From the NCBI GenBank assembly GCA_900321035.1, contig ONUH01000022.1, positions 1-34,630 of the forward strand: a DNA stretch of 34,630 bases, written 5' to 3'. A model generated the notes under the pieces. It searched no databases. It was not told the origin of the DNA and was given only the letters and a program-made list of their open reading frames with translations. This document shows positions 13,858 through 23,081 of the stretch, one piece after another. A program made the translations under genes and the position numbers. Every line of letters starts with the position of its first letter. Position 1 is the stretch's first letter. The stretch is from an uncultured Selenomonadales bacterium (GTDB lineage: Bacteria > Bacillota > Negativicutes > Selenomonadales > Selenomonadaceae).

Positions 13858-14748
13858 TCAGATCTTGTTCAGCTTGATCCGTTCCCACTGCTCCGAGATA
13901 TACGCGCTGGTGCGCTCCGGGTGAAATTTCTTGATCGCCATCATGACTTCCTGCTGCCTCTGGTGCAGCTCCTCATAGCCCGGCAGGGGCTCCCCGTCTT
14001 TCACGTACATGCTCGTCATATTCAAAAGAATCGCCTCCCGGATCGGCCCGTCGAGGCCGGGAGACGACTGCTCCGCGTCCAGCCGCCGGAGCGCTTCCTT
14101 GTACATCGCTTCCGCCCGTTCCTTTTCCTTCAGGCGGGAATGTACGACATCGGCGGCGTGTCCGAGCTGCCACACGCCGAAGACCCGATCCGTCTTCGAC
14201 GTGACTTTGTCGCCCAGGAGTAACGCCGCCGATTTTTGATACGCCGCCAATGCCTCTTTATTCTTTTGCGTCGCCTTGCAGCCCTCGGCTATGATAAAAT
14301 AAGCGCGCCCTTTCTGGGCGTCGCTCTCCGCCAATTCCAACAGCTTCTGCCCGTTCTCCGGCAGCCGCTGCGCCCGCTCGCCCTCCTCGGCCAGCACCGA
14401 CGTCAGGAACAGGATGCGAAACCGCTGGTCCTTCGTCCTCGCCAGGCTCTGCGCCCGGGCCGCCTGCTCCCGCGCGTAGGCCCGGGTCTGCTGTTTCTCT
14501 CCTTCTTCCTTGCGGGACACGGAGAAATACGTCTCCTTCGCGCTGTCCAGCATCTTCTCGAAACTCAGGTCGTTCTCCCGGCTGTCCGCCACCTGCGGGC
14601 TCCGGTCCTCCTTCTTCGGCGCGGGCGTTTCCTCGCGGACGGGCAGCGTGCCCCTCGACGGCTCCAGCGTCGCCACCATGCCGACCACGATGGCGACCAT
14701 CACCGCAAACAGCCCTATGACGACCCACCAAATCCTGTCCGGCTTCAT
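13858..14748 (-). CDS. Membrane-anchored helical (TPR-like) protein, unknown
   Basis: 296 aa. One N-terminal membrane segment (about 6-27, WWVVIGLFAVMVAIVVGMVA) is followed by a Pro/charged linker and then a helical region with TPR-like helix pairs (for example AYFIIAEGCKATQKNKEALAAYQKSA, split at about residue 160, and AEAMYKEALRRLD near 215). Topology is probably a cytoplasmic N-terminus with an extracytoplasmic scaffold domain. The ATG overlaps the rsmG stop as ATGA, so translation is coupled. This is the slot where many Firmicutes carry noc or parA/parB after rsmG; this protein is neither. Confidence 0.75.
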   Translation of the reverse strand: MKPDRIWWVVIGLFAVMVAIVVGMVATLEPSRGTLPVREETPAPKKEDRSPQVADSRENDLSFEKMLDSAKETYFSVSRKEEGEKQQTRAYAREQAARAQSLARTKDQRFRILFLTSVLAEEGERAQRLPENGQKLLELAESDAQKGRAYFIIAEGCKATQKNKEALAAYQKSAALLLGDKVTSKTDRVFGVWQLGHAADVVHSRLKEKERAEAMYKEALRRLDAEQSSPGLDGPIREAILLNMTSMYVKDGEPLPGYEELHQRQQEVMMAIKKFHPERTSAYISEQWERIKLNKI

Positions 14749-15494
14749 GCTTCAGCCTCCTTGATTCTCACGTCGCCGCCCAGCGGTTTCTTCTCCGGCG
14801 TGCCGGATTTCCTCGGGTACGCCTTCGGCGTCGGCCTCTCCTTCGTAATGCGGACCACCGCCCGGCCGTCGTCAAGCCCCGGCAGCTTCACCGCCTTCGC
14901 CGCGGGTTTGCCGCCGCCCAATATCTTCGCCGCCTGCTCCGCCTCCGCCATTTCCTCGGCGTACCTCGCGCCCTTCAGCGCCAGCAGCGAGCCTCCGACG
15001 CGCACGAAAGGCAGCGTGTACTCCGCCAATACGGAAAGCCGCGCCACCGCCCGCGCCAAAGCCAGATCGAACTGTTCCCGGTACTCCTTCCGGCGCGCCG
15101 CCTCCTCCGCCCGGCCGTGGACGCAGGAAACGCCGGAAAGCCCCAGCGCCGAGACCACCGTCTCCAGGAACTTCACGCGCTTCTGCAGCGAATCCAGCAA
15201 TACGATCTCCATCGACGGAAAATAGATTTTCAGCGCCAGCCCCGGAAACCCGGCACCCGACCCCACGTCGACGACCCGGACTCCTTCCCGGAACAGCGTC
15301 CCGTCAAACGCCGAGAGGGAATCCACGACGTGCTTGGCCGCCACCTCCCGCGGTTCCGTGATCGCGGTGAGATTCATCTTCCCGTTCCATTCCAGCAGCA
15401 GATCATAATAGAGCGAAAACTGCTCCGCCTGCTCCTCCGTCAGCGGCGTCCCGAATTCCGCCGCCGCTCTTTGCAACTCGCCGCGAAATTCCAT
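14745..15494 (-). CDS. rsmG: 16S rRNA (guanine527-N7)-methyltransferase
   Basis: 249 aa, slightly long for the family because of a basic C-terminal tail. Methylates N7 of G527 in 16S rRNA using AdoMet. LLEWNGKMNLTAI (33-45) is the family N-terminal signature, DVGSGAGFPGL (76-86) the AdoMet loop, and ARAVARL the later conserved block. AGGAGG lies 7 nt before ATG. It has its own promoter rather than reading through from mnmG. Confidence 0.95.
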   Translation of the reverse strand: MEFRGELQRAAAEFGTPLTEEQAEQFSLYYDLLLEWNGKMNLTAITEPREVAAKHVVDSLSAFDGTLFREGVRVVDVGSGAGFPGLALKIYFPSMEIVLLDSLQKRVKFLETVVSALGLSGVSCVHGRAEEAARRKEYREQFDLALARAVARLSVLAEYTLPFVRVGGSLLALKGARYAEEMAEAEQAAKILGGGKPAAKAVKLPGLDDGRAVVRITKERPTPKAYPRKSGTPEKKPLGGDVRIKEAEA

Positions 15495-15528
15495 GCCGCT
15501 TCCTCCTTGTCAAACAACGCCTAAACGC

Positions 15529-15557
15529 ATTATACCACACGGAAAACCGCTTGCCAA
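15529..15557 (-). promoter_or_regulatory. Sigma-70 promoter of rsmG
   Basis: On the minus strand: TTGGCA (15557-15552), a 17-bp gap, then TATAAT (15534-15529). It lies just downstream of the mnmG terminator. Confidence 0.82.
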
Positions 15558-15600
15558 CTTTCCCGGCGGCGGCTTGCCCGCGCCCAAAGCGCCCTGCGTC

Positions 15601-15640
15601 AAAAAACCCCGCCGGTTTCCGCTTTCGGAAGCCGACGGGG
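15601..15640 (-). terminator. Terminator of mnmE-mnmG
   Basis: On the minus strand CCCCGTCGGCTTCCG pairs with CGGAAACCGGCGGGG around an AAAG loop, followed by six T. Confidence 0.88.
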
Positions 15641-15650
15641 TCTTTGCTTC

Positions 15651-17528
15651 TTATTCCGTTTTGCTTCTCCGTTCCTTTTCCAGCCACACCAGGAGCACGG
15701 ACACGTCCGCCGGGGACACGCCGGAGATGCGGCCCGCCTGTCCCACGGAGCGGGGACGCACGGCCATCAGCTTCTCCCTCGCTTCCTCCCGGAGGCTCGG
15801 CACCTTCTCATAGTCCATATCCGGCGGCAGCAGCTTCGACTCCAGCCGCTCCATGCGCTCGATCTGCTCCTGCTGGCGGCGGATATAGCCCTCGTACCGG
15901 ACTGTGATGTCGATCTGGCGCGCCGCCTCCCCGGAGACCTCCGGCAGATTGAACAGCGCCCGCGCTTTCCCGTAATCGGCCTCGGGCCGGCGCAAAAGGT
16001 CGAACAGCGACGTCACCGTGCGGATCTCTCCCATGCCCGCCGCCGTCAGCTTCTCGTTCGTCTCGGCGCTGGGCGTCAGCGTCGTCTCGCGCAGTATCTT
16101 CAGTACCGCTTCGATTTCCTCTTTCTTCTTCCGATACCGGGCGTATCGTTCGTCCGTCACCAGCCCCACCCGGCGGCCGTACTCGGTGAGCCGCAGGTCG
16201 GCGTTGTCCTGCCGCAGGATCAGCCGGTACTCGGCCCGGGACGTCATCATGCGGTACGGCTCGTTGGTGCCCTTCGTCACCAGGTCGTCGATCAGGACGC
16301 CGATATAGGCCTCCGAACGCTTCAGCACCAACGGCTCGCCGCCCGAGACGTACATCGCCGCGTTGATCCCGGCGATCAGCCCCTGTGCCGCCGCCTCCTC
16401 GTAGCCGGAGGTGCCGTTGGACTGGCCCGCCGAGAAGAAGCCCCGGATATGCTTCAGCTCCAGCGTCGGGGAAAGCTGCGTCGGGTCGATGCAGTCGTAC
16501 TCGATGGCGTAGCCCGCCCGCATCACGCGGCAATGGCGAAGCCCCGGTATCGTATGGAGAAACTCGATCTGCACGTCCACGGGCAGGCTCGTGGACATAC
16601 CCTGCACGTACATTTCCTGCGTGTGGACGCCCTCCGGCTCGATGAAGAGCTGATGGCGCTCCTTATCAGGAAAGCGCACGATCTTCGTCTCGATGGACGG
16701 GCAGTACCGCGGCCCGATGCCCTTGATGACGCCGTTGGCCATCGGCGCGCGGTGGATGTTGTCGCGGATGACCTTGTGGGTCTCCTCGTTCGTATAGGAA
16801 AGCCAGCAGGGCGCCACGCTCCGCGTCGGCTCGTCGGTCATGAAGGAAAAGGCCGCCGCCTCGTCGTCCCCCGGCTGCATCTCCATCTCGTCGTAATCGA
16901 GGGAACGGGCGTCCACCCGGGCGGGGGTCCCGGTCTTGAACCGCATGAGCCTGACGCCGATGCGCTGCAGCGAACCGGTCAGCTTCATCGCCGCCCGCTG
17001 GCCGTTCGGGCCGGCGTCGTAGGTCGTCTCGCCGATGATGATGCGCCCCCGCAGGTACGTGCCCGTGGCCAGTATCACCGCCCGGCAGCGGTAGACCTCT
17101 CCCGTCTCCGCCACGACGCCTTTGACTTCGCCGTCCTCCACCTGCACGTCCTCGATCAGGAGCTGTTTCACGTCGAGATTTTCCTGCTTCTCGCAGGTCT
17201 CCTTCATCGTGAACTGGTACAGCTTCTTGTCCGCCTGCGCCCGCAGCGCGTGAACCGCCGGGCCTTTGCCCGTGTTCAGCAGCCGGGACTGGATCGCGGT
17301 CTTGTCGATGTTCAGTCCCATCTCGCCGCCGAGGGCGTCCACCTCCCGCACCAGATGACCCTTCGCGGGACCTCCGATAGAAGGGTTGCAGGGCATCAGG
17401 GCGATATTGTCCATGGAAAGCGTGGCGAGCAGGGTCTTCCTGCCGATCCGCGCCGCCGCCAGCGCCGCCTCCACCCCGGCGTGGCCCGCGCCGATTACCA
17501 CAACGTCATATTCTCCGGCAACAAACAC
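15651..17528 (-). CDS. mnmG: tRNA uridine 5-carboxymethylaminomethyl modification enzyme MnmG
   Basis: 625 aa, normal length. FAD-dependent subunit that with MnmE builds the cmnm5 group on wobble U34 of t[13 protein letters not shown] (9-18) is the FAD dinucleotide loop. [17 protein letters not shown] and HALRAQADK are GidA signatures, and the C-terminal helical domain (to [14 protein letters not shown]) is complete. The start is GTG 17528, 7 nt after AAGGAG. It follows mnmE by 12 nt, so the partner subunits are one transcription unit. Confidence 0.96.
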   Translation of the reverse strand: MFVAGEYDVVVIGAGHAGVEAALAAARIGRKTLLATLSMDNIALMPCNPSIGGPAKGHLVREVDALGGEMGLNIDKTAIQSRLLNTGKGPAVHALRAQADKKLYQFTMKETCEKQENLDVKQLLIEDVQVEDGEVKGVVAETGEVYRCRAVILATGTYLRGRIIIGETTYDAGPNGQRAAMKLTGSLQRIGVRLMRFKTGTPARVDARSLDYDEMEMQPGDDEAAAFSFMTDEPTRSVAPCWLSYTNEETHKVIRDNIHRAPMANGVIKGIGPRYCPSIETKIVRFPDKERHQLFIEPEGVHTQEMYVQGMSTSLPVDVQIEFLHTIPGLRHCRVMRAGYAIEYDCIDPTQLSPTLELKHIRGFFSAGQSNGTSGYEEAAAQGLIAGINAAMYVSGGEPLVLKRSEAYIGVLIDDLVTKGTNEPYRMMTSRAEYRLILRQDNADLRLTEYGRRVGLVTDERYARYRKKKEEIEAVLKILRETTLTPSAETNEKLTAAGMGEIRTVTSLFDLLRRPEADYGKARALFNLPEVSGEAARQIDITVRYEGYIRRQQEQIERMERLESKLLPPDMDYEKVPSLREEAREKLMAVRPRSVGQAGRISGVSPADVSVLLVWLEKERRSKTE

Positions 17529-17540
17529 AATGATTCTCCT

Positions 17541-18932
17541 TTATTTCCCCAAGCAAAACTTACTGAAAATCGCGTCGATGATTCCTTCCCCGGCCGTCTC
17601 GCCGGTGATTTCCCCCAGCGTCTCCCAGACGGACCGGAGGTCGATGACGATGAAATCGGCGCTCATGCCGTTCTCGATCGTCTGCAGCGTGTCGGTCAGA
17701 TAGCCGGACGCCCGGCGCAGGATATTTTCCTCCCGGACGTCGTGGACGAAGGACGCCTCGTCCCCGTTCAGGTCGCTGCCGTACACCTTTTCCCGGATGA
17801 TCTTCTCCAGCGCCTCCAGCCCTTCGCCCGTCTTCGCGGAAATCCGAAGCGTCACGGCCCCCGGTACCTCCCGCCGGATCTCTTCCTCGCCGGCCGCCTC
17901 CGGCGCGCTCTCTTTATCGGATTTATTCAGGAGGAAGATGGCGTCCTTTCCCTTCGTCAGCGCCAATATCTCCCGGTCCTCCGCCGTCATCGGCGCGGCC
18001 CCGTCGAAAATCGCCAGCACCAGCGCCGCTTCCTCCACGCAGGCCCGGGCGCGCTTCACGCCGATCTTTTCCACCGCGTCCTTGGCGTTCCGGATGCCCG
18101 CCGTGTCGATCAGGCAGAGGGGAATGCCCCCCACGTCGGAATAAGCCTCGATGCTGTCCCGCGTCGTGCCCGGGATGTCGGTGACGATGGCCCGCTCCTC
18201 GGACAGCAGCGCGTTCAGGAGGCTGGACTTTCCCACGTTCGGCTTCCCGATGATGGCGGTCTTCAGGCCGCCGCTCAGGATCTTGCCCGCGTGGGCCGTC
18301 TTCAGCATATCGTCGACGGCCTGCTTCATCGCCACCGTCTGCAGCCGGACGTCGTCGATGACCACGTCGTCGATCTCCTCCTCGGGGAAGTCGATGGACG
18401 CCTCCAGATGGGCGATGAGGTCCAGCGCCTTCGCCCGAAGCTCCTTTATTTTCCCGGAGAAACGACCGGAAAGCCGTCCCACGGCCATGCGCAGGGACGC
18501 CTCCGTTTTCGCGCCCACCACTTCCATGACGCCCTGCGCCTCGGAAAGATTGAGCCGCCCGTTCAGGAACGCGCGCTTCGTGAACTCGCCCCGCTCCGCC
18601 GGACGCGCCCCCAGCGCATAGGTGCGCTCCAGCACCGCCCGCAGCGCCACCGGCCCGCCGTGGCACTGGAACTCCACCACGTCCTCCTTCGTGTAGGAAT
18701 GGGGCATCTTCATCATCAGCATCAGCGCTTCATCTATGATCTCGCCGTTCCCGTCCACCAAATCCCCGTAAGTCACGGAAGCCGCGTTCAGGTCTTCCGC
18801 CTTTTTCCCGTTCTTCGCGCGGAACATCGCGCCGGCGATGGCGATGGCCTCTTCCCCACTCATGCGCACGATCCCGATGCCGCCCGAACCCGGCGGCGTA
18901 GAAATCGCGCTGATCGTATCCTCCTGACGCAT
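17541..18932 (-). CDS. mnmE: tRNA modification GTPase MnmE
   Basis: 463 aa. Partner of MnmG in tRNA wobble-uridine modification. The N-terminal tetrahydrofolate-binding domain starts EDTISAISTPPGSGGIGIVR. The GTPase domain has GKPNVGKSS (229-237), DIPGTTRD (252-259), DTAG and NKSD. The C-terminus ends CLGK with the conserved catalytic-site Cys460. Shine-Dalgarno AAAGGGGGAG precedes ATG 18932. A terminator separates it from jag upstream, so it needs its own promoter in the short 18933-18964 gap or read-through. Confidence 0.96.
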   Translation of the reverse strand: MRQEDTISAISTPPGSGGIGIVRMSGEEAIAIAGAMFRAKNGKKAEDLNAASVTYGDLVDGNGEIIDEALMLMMKMPHSYTKEDVVEFQCHGGPVALRAVLERTYALGARPAERGEFTKRAFLNGRLNLSEAQGVMEVVGAKTEASLRMAVGRLSGRFSGKIKELRAKALDLIAHLEASIDFPEEEIDDVVIDDVRLQTVAMKQAVDDMLKTAHAGKILSGGLKTAIIGKPNVGKSSLLNALLSEERAIVTDIPGTTRDSIEAYSDVGGIPLCLIDTAGIRNAKDAVEKIGVKRARACVEEAALVLAIFDGAAPMTAEDREILALTKGKDAIFLLNKSDKESAPEAAGEEEIRREVPGAVTLRISAKTGEGLEALEKIIREKVYGSDLNGDEASFVHDVREENILRRASGYLTDTLQTIENGMSADFIVIDLRSVWETLGEITGETAGEGIIDAIFSKFCLGK

Positions 18933-18964
18933 GACGCTCCCCCTTTCTGCAAAAATACCCGCAA

Positions 18965-18997
18965 AAAAAGCCGCCGCTGGAACCGCGACGGCTTTCT
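18965..18997 (-). terminator. Terminator of the rpmH-jag operon
   Basis: On the minus strand AAAGCCGTCGC (18995-18985) pairs with GCGGCGGCTTT (18977-18967), followed by more T. Confidence 0.85.
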
Positions 18998-19012
18998 CTC
19001 ACTGTTTGTTCG

Positions 19013-19843
19013 TCATTCCTCCGCCGCCCGGCGCTCGCGATAGCCGCCGCGCCGTTCCCGGCTCGGCTCGATGACGACCTTGCGGTACGGCTCTTCGCCG
19101 GAGCTGAAAGTCGTCACGCGGCGATTGTTCTGCAGCGCCATGTGGATCACTTTCCGCTCATGCCGGTTCATCGGCTCCAGCATAATCCGCTGGCGGGTGC
19201 GGGAGGCCTTCTCGGCCAGACGCGCCGCCAGACGGCGCAGCGTCTCTTCCCGGCGGTCGCGATAATGCTCCACGTCCAGCACGATATGGACCCGCTTCTC
19301 CGACAGGCCGTGATTGGCCGCCAGATTCGTCAGATACTGGAGGGAATCCAGCGTCTGCCCGTGCTTGCCGATCAGGATGCCGAGGCTCTCCCCGGACAGG
19401 TTCAGCACATAGGCTTCCTTGCCGCGCACCTTCTCGATGGAAACCTCCAGATGCATCGACGCGAAAATCTGCTGCAGGAAATTTTCCGCTTTCTCCAGCG
19501 GGACGACGCAGTCTTCCTCCGCGGGCAGCGGCGGGCGGACCCGCTCTTCCCGTTCCCCGGTCTTCCTCTCGGCGGCTTCGTCGGCCTGTTTCGCCCGCTC
19601 GCCCACCGTCACGGAAGTCTCGATGATCTCGGGCATGCCTTCCTGCTTCGGCGCTTCCTCCAGTCCCGTGCGCATCGTCGCGCGAACCTTCGCGTCATGG
19701 CCGCCGATCAGTCCCAAGAATCCTTTGGAAGGCTCCTCGACGACCTCGATAACGGCTTCTTCCTCGCGGACGCCCAGCGCTTCCAGCGCCGCCTGCTTCG
19801 CTTCCTCTACGGTCTTCCCGGTTTTTTCCACAAATAAAGCCAT
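19013..19843 (-). CDS. jag: Jag/KhpB RNA-binding protein
   Basis: 276 aa. Start 19843 (MALFVEKTGK) has GGAGG 8 nt upstream; a longer reading runs into the yidC end. The order is: Jag-N domain (1-55, EAKQAALEALGV and SKGFLGLIGG), an acidic variable linker (about 60-125), a KH domain (ILIGKHGQTLDSLQYLTNLA, about 155-190) and an R3H domain (RHERKVIH, about 230). In Firmicutes Jag/KhpB binds RNA and influences cell-wall synthesis and division. It follows yidC by 11 nt, the usual pairing. Confidence 0.93.
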   Translation of the reverse strand: MALFVEKTGKTVEEAKQAALEALGVREEEAVIEVVEEPSKGFLGLIGGHDAKVRATMRTGLEEAPKQEGMPEIIETSVTVGERAKQADEAAERKTGEREERVRPPLPAEEDCVVPLEKAENFLQQIFASMHLEVSIEKVRGKEAYVLNLSGESLGILIGKHGQTLDSLQYLTNLAANHGLSEKRVHIVLDVEHYRDRREETLRRLAARLAEKASRTRQRIMLEPMNRHERKVIHMALQNNRRVTTFSSGEEPYRKVVIEPSRERRGGYRERRAAEE

Positions 19844-19854
19844 ACGGCTGCCTC

Positions 19855-20568
19855 CTACTTTCCTTTCTTCTTGCCCTTCCCGTTGTCTTTTTCCTTGTTC
19901 GAGGGCTTTTGGCTTTCGTTCTTGTTTTCCCCGCGGTACATCCACCACTGTTGGAGTCCCTGCACGAAATTCATGGTGATCCAGTACAGCACGAGACCCG
20001 CCGCAAAATTCCAGCTGATCCAGCCGATAAAGACCGGCATCATGTACATCATCATCTTGGCCTGGCCGCCGCCGTCCTTAGGCGTGGTCTGCGCGGACAC
20101 CACATAGGTCGTCAGCGCGGAAACGATCGGCAGGATATGCAGCGGATCGGCCTCGGAAAGGGACGCGATCCAAAAGAACGAAGGATCACCTTCATACGTC
20201 ATATCCCGGAGAGCATAGTAAATCGCCATCAATATCGGCATCTGCACCAGGAGGGGCAGGCAGCCGGCCAGCGGATTGACGCCGGCGCTCTCGTAGAGCT
20301 TCGCCATTTCCTGCTGGAGGACCTGGGGATTGTTCTTGTACTGTTCCTGCAGCTTCTTCATCTTCGGCTGCAGCTCCTGCAGTCCCTTCATGGACTTGAT
20401 CTGCTTCACCGTCAGCGGATAGAGCGCCATCTTGATGATGATCGTCAACAGGATGATGGCGAATCCGTAATTCGGGAATCCCAGGCCGGACAGGAATTCA
20501 TAGAGAACGTTGATGCCCGTCTGGAACAAATGAACGAAAGGGTTCAGCAAAGAACCGAAAAAATCCAA
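19855..20568 (-). CDS. yidC: Membrane protein insertase YidC/Oxa1
   Basis: 237 aa. Inserts and folds inner-membrane proteins, alone or with Sec. I place the start at TTG 20568 (MDFFGSLLNP), 6 nt after AGGATG. An upstream TTG lies within a terminator hairpin. The five-segment Oxa1 core is clear: FAIILLTIIIKMALYPLTVKQ-type segment (the Lys supplies the positive charge of the hydrophilic groove), a helical hairpin, GVNPLAGCLPLLVQMPI, and FAAGLVLYWITMN. The C-terminus is Lys/Asn-rich, suited to ribosome contact. It lacks the large periplasmic domain of proteobacterial YidC although the host appears diderm. Confidence 0.93.
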   Translation of the reverse strand: MDFFGSLLNPFVHLFQTGINVLYEFLSGLGFPNYGFAIILLTIIIKMALYPLTVKQIKSMKGLQELQPKMKKLQEQYKNNPQVLQQEMAKLYESAGVNPLAGCLPLLVQMPILMAIYYALRDMTYEGDPSFFWIASLSEADPLHILPIVSALTTYVVSAQTTPKDGGGQAKMMMYMMPVFIGWISWNFAAGLVLYWITMNFVQGLQQWWMYRGENKNESQKPSNKEKDNGKGKKKGK

Positions 20569-20604
20569 TGTATCACATCCTAAATGAAAGAAAACTCTCG
20601 CTTC

Positions 20605-20632
20605 CAAAAATGCCCGGCTGATCCGGGCATTT
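20605..20632 (-). terminator. Weak intra-operon terminator between yidD and yidC
   Basis: On the minus strand ATGCCCGG / CCGGGCAT with a 5-nt loop, then TTTTTGG. The short T run suggests attenuation rather than a full stop. Confidence 0.6.
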
Positions 20633-20641
20633 CACAAATCC

Positions 20642-20869
20642 TTACGGCACGGGGTCGTATCCGCTTCCCGCGAACGGGTGACAGCGGAAAATCCTCTTCA
20701 CGGCCAGCCGGCCGCCTTTCCATGCTCCATATTTCTCCACCGCCGTCATCGCATACTCCGAGCATGTCGGAACATAGCGGCAGCAGGGGAGATACAAAGG
20801 AGAGATGAACGCGCGATAAAAACGTATCAATAGAAGAACCATATTCTTCGCCATTTCACGTTTCCCCAT
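20642..20869 (-). CDS. yidD: Membrane protein insertion efficiency factor YidD
   Basis: 75 aa as read from ATG 20869, or 70 aa from ATG 20854, which has the better-spaced GGGGA site. Small amphipathic protein that aids YidC-dependent insertion. [24 protein letters not shown] core, [17 protein letters not shown] and [17 protein letters not shown] are the family signatures, with the conserved Cys residues. It overlaps the rnpA end if the first ATG is used. Confidence 0.93.
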   Translation of the reverse strand: MGKREMAKNMVLLLIRFYRAFISPLYLPCCRYVPTCSEYAMTAVEKYGAWKGGRLAVKRIFRCHPFAGSGYDPVP

Positions 20870-21221
20870 GCCCTGCTTTTTTCAGAACGCCGGCCCGCCC
20901 GGCCAATTTCAGGAAGGCCCGTTCCATTTCTGTCTCCTTGACGCCGACGGCAGACTTCCTCGCGACCATGAGATAGTAAAATCCCTCGGCGAGTCTCGTC
21001 TGATGCAGCCGGTAGCTCTCACGCATCAGCCGTTTCATGCGGTTGCGCGTGACGGCGTTTCCCAGCTTCTTTCCCGCGGCGAAGCCGACTTTTTTTTCCG
21101 GCCCGATTGCCGGAAAAACATAAAGGACCAAATAACGATCCGCCCACGAACGCCCGTGGAGGTAAACCTCCTGGAACATCCGCTTGCTTCGCAGGATCCT
21201 TCGCTTTGGCAGTTTCAGCAT
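20856..21221 (-). CDS. rnpA: Ribonuclease P protein component
   Basis: 121 aa, normal length. Basic protein that binds the RNase P RNA and pre-tRNA leader. [19 protein letters not shown] is the RNR motif, [10 protein letters not shown] is typical, and the N-terminus ([17 protein letters not shown]) begins as usual. It starts 23 nt after rpmH. Confidence 0.96.
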   Translation of the reverse strand: MLKLPKRRILRSKRMFQEVYLHGRSWADRYLVLYVFPAIGPEKKVGFAAGKKLGNAVTRNRMKRLMRESYRLHQTRLAEGFYYLMVARKSAVGVKETEMERAFLKLAGRAGVLKKAGHGET

Positions 21222-21244
21222 AAACGTCGGAACCTCTTCAAATG

Positions 21245-21379
21245 TTACGCAGAAATCTTCTTTCTGCCCTTCTGACGGCGCTTCTTCAATACGAGACGGC
21301 CGCCCTTCGTCTTCATGCGGGTACGAAAACCGTGCGTGACTTTACGATAGTGCTTGTTCGGCTGATAAGTACGCTTCAA
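21245..21379 (-). CDS. rpmH: 50S ribosomal protein L34
   Basis: 44 aa, the standard length, from a TTG start at 21379 preceded by [24 protein letters not shown] and the Arg/Lys-rich tail [18 protein letters not shown] are diagnostic. First gene of the leftward operon from the origin. Confidence 0.97.
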   Translation of the reverse strand: MKRTYQPNKHYRKVTHGFRTRMKTKGGRLVLKKRRQKGRKKISA

Positions 21380-21466
21380 TGTCGCTCCTCCTCTCTCTCT
21401 CAATCTTTTAATGTTCCGTGAAATGCCGCCCTCTTGGAAGGAGGTGGTCACGAAATCGCTTTATAG

Positions 21467-21495
21467 ATTATAGACTACGGGGGGAACCGTGTCAA
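21467..21495 (-). promoter_or_regulatory. Sigma-70 promoter of rpmH operon
   Basis: On the minus strand TTGACA (21495-21490), exactly 17 bp, TATAAT (21472-21467). A consensus-perfect promoter about 90 bp before rpmH. Confidence 0.92.
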
Positions 21496-21558
21496 TTTAA
21501 TTTTCCTCCAAAAAATGTTGATTCATTTCCTGTCGTCTGATAAAATATCCCATGAACA

Positions 21559-21653
21559 AAAAATCCGTTTTCCTTATTAAAGTTATCCACATTTGTTGAC
21601 AACTTTGTGGATAACGGATTTTTTTGACCTATTTTTGGCAGGTGTAATGTTTC
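21559..21653. other. oriC: oriC left part with an inverted pair of perfect DnaA boxes
   Basis: TTATCCACA (21583-21591) and TGTGGATAA (21606-21614) are perfect consensus boxes in inverted orientation around TTGACAA. They sit inside a wider palindrome (AAATCCGTT / AACGGATTT) ending in a T run just before dnaA. A TTGACA at 21596-21601 lies between the boxes. This placement would also allow DnaA to autoregulate dnaA. Confidence 0.85.
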
Positions 21654-23081
21654 ATGGAACAAAAAGAAATGCAATCCGTATGGGGAGAAATGCTGGACAA
21701 GCTCCTGGATACGACGACGGAATCAGAGCATCAGCGCTGGCTCCTTCCCATGACTCCGACCTCCCTGACAGAGACGACGCTGACCCTCGGGACAAAGAAC
21801 GAATTTTCCCGGGACTACATAAAAGACCACTATATACCGTTCCTCATAGACGCGGCAAAAGCCGTGACCGGGAAGAAAATCGAGATCTTCATCGAGACGC
21901 TGCATGACGAGCCGGAAGAAAAGGAGCCTATTTCCCCGAAAGCGGAAACGGCGGAAATTCCCGTTTCTTCCCAGCCTCCGCTCTTTCCTTCGGAAGCGGC
22001 GGCGTCCCCTTCCTATTCGTCGATTTCCCATTTCACGCCCGTCGCGCCTGGGGACAATTCTTCCCTGAAAGAGAAATACACCTTCGAGAATTTCGTCATG
22101 GGTCCGTCCAACCGGTTTGCCCATGCGGCGGCCCTCGCCGTGGTCAAATCCCCGGGCAAGGTCTACAATCCTCTGTTCCTGTACGGCGGCGTCGGCCTCG
22201 GCAAGACGCATCTGATGCACGCCATCGGCAACGAGATTTTAAAGACCAATCCCAACATGCGCGTGCTCTACATCTCCAGCGAACGATTCCTGAACGACTT
22301 CATCGCCTCGATCCGCGAAGGCAAGCCGCGGGAATTCCAGAACAAATACAGGAACATCGACGTCCTTTTGGTGGACGACATTCAATTCCTATATACAAAG
22401 GAAAGGACCCAGGAAGAATTCTTCCACACCTTCAATTCCCTGTACGACGCCGACAAGGCCATCATCCTTTCCGCCGACCGTCATCCCCGGGACATCAAGA
22501 GCCTGGAGGATCGTCTTCGTTCGCGCTTTGAATGGGGCCTCATCACCGACATCCAGGCGCCGGATCTTGAGACACGCATCGCCATCCTGCAAAAGAAGGC
22601 GCTGTCGGACAATCTGGAAATCCCCGACGACGTGCTCTATTTCATCGCCAGCCGCATCGACAGCAACATCCGCGAGCTGGAAGGCGCGCTGACCCGCGTC
22701 AAGGCACAGTCCTCCCTCGACCATCAGAGCATCACCGTGGACCTGGCCAGCCGCGCCATGAGCGGCAGCTATCCGACGGAACGCAAGCAGGAGATCACGC
22801 TGGAACTGATCCAGGACGTCACCGCTTCCTACTTCAATATTTCCACGGAAGACCTGCTCTCCAAGAAGAGGAGCCAGGACGTGGCTTTCCCTCGGCAGGT
22901 GGCCATGTATCTCTGCCGGACCCTGACGGACACCTCCACCACGAAAATCGGAGACGTCTTCGGCGGCAAGGACCACACCACCGTCCTGCACGCCTGTGAA
23001 AAGATCGCCAAGAAAAAGGACGGGGACTCCCACTTCAACCAGAAGCTGGGCGAGCTGGTCGACCGGATCCGCCATATCTAA
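21654..23081 (+). CDS. dnaA: Chromosomal replication initiator DnaA
   Basis: 475 aa. Binds DnaA boxes, melts the origin and loads the helicase. Domain I (1-85), a Pro/Ser-rich linker (about 86-135), the AAA+ domain with Walker A GGVGLGKTH (178-186) and Walker B VLLVDDIQF, and the C-terminal DNA-binding domain with GGKDHTTVLHA. AGGTG lies about 9 nt before ATG. Divergent from rpmH. Confidence 0.98.
   Translation: MEQKEMQSVWGEMLDKLLDTTTESEHQRWLLPMTPTSLTETTLTLGTKNEFSRDYIKDHYIPFLIDAAKAVTGKKIEIFIETLHDEPEEKEPISPKAETAEIPVSSQPPLFPSEAAASPSYSSISHFTPVAPGDNSSLKEKYTFENFVMGPSNRFAHAAALAVVKSPGKVYNPLFLYGGVGLGKTHLMHAIGNEILKTNPNMRVLYISSERFLNDFIASIREGKPREFQNKYRNIDVLLVDDIQFLYTKERTQEEFFHTFNSLYDADKAIILSADRHPRDIKSLEDRLRSRFEWGLITDIQAPDLETRIAILQKKALSDNLEIPDDVLYFIASRIDSNIRELEGALTRVKAQSSLDHQSITVDLASRAMSGSYPTERKQEITLELIQDVTASYFNISTEDLLSKKRSQDVAFPRQVAMYLCRTLTDTSTTKIGDVFGGKDHTTVLHACEKIAKKKDGDSHFNQKLGELVDRIRHI

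Noticed and set aside
16449..19043. Long plus-strand frame opposite mnmG and mnmE
   Set aside because: Composition is the His/Arg/Gly-rich pattern of an antisense shadow, and both minus-strand genes are certain.
21649..21662. TGTTTCATGGAACA at the dnaA start as a parS or Noc-like site
   Set aside because: Lacks the CACGTG core of parS and overlaps the dnaA start codon; probably chance.
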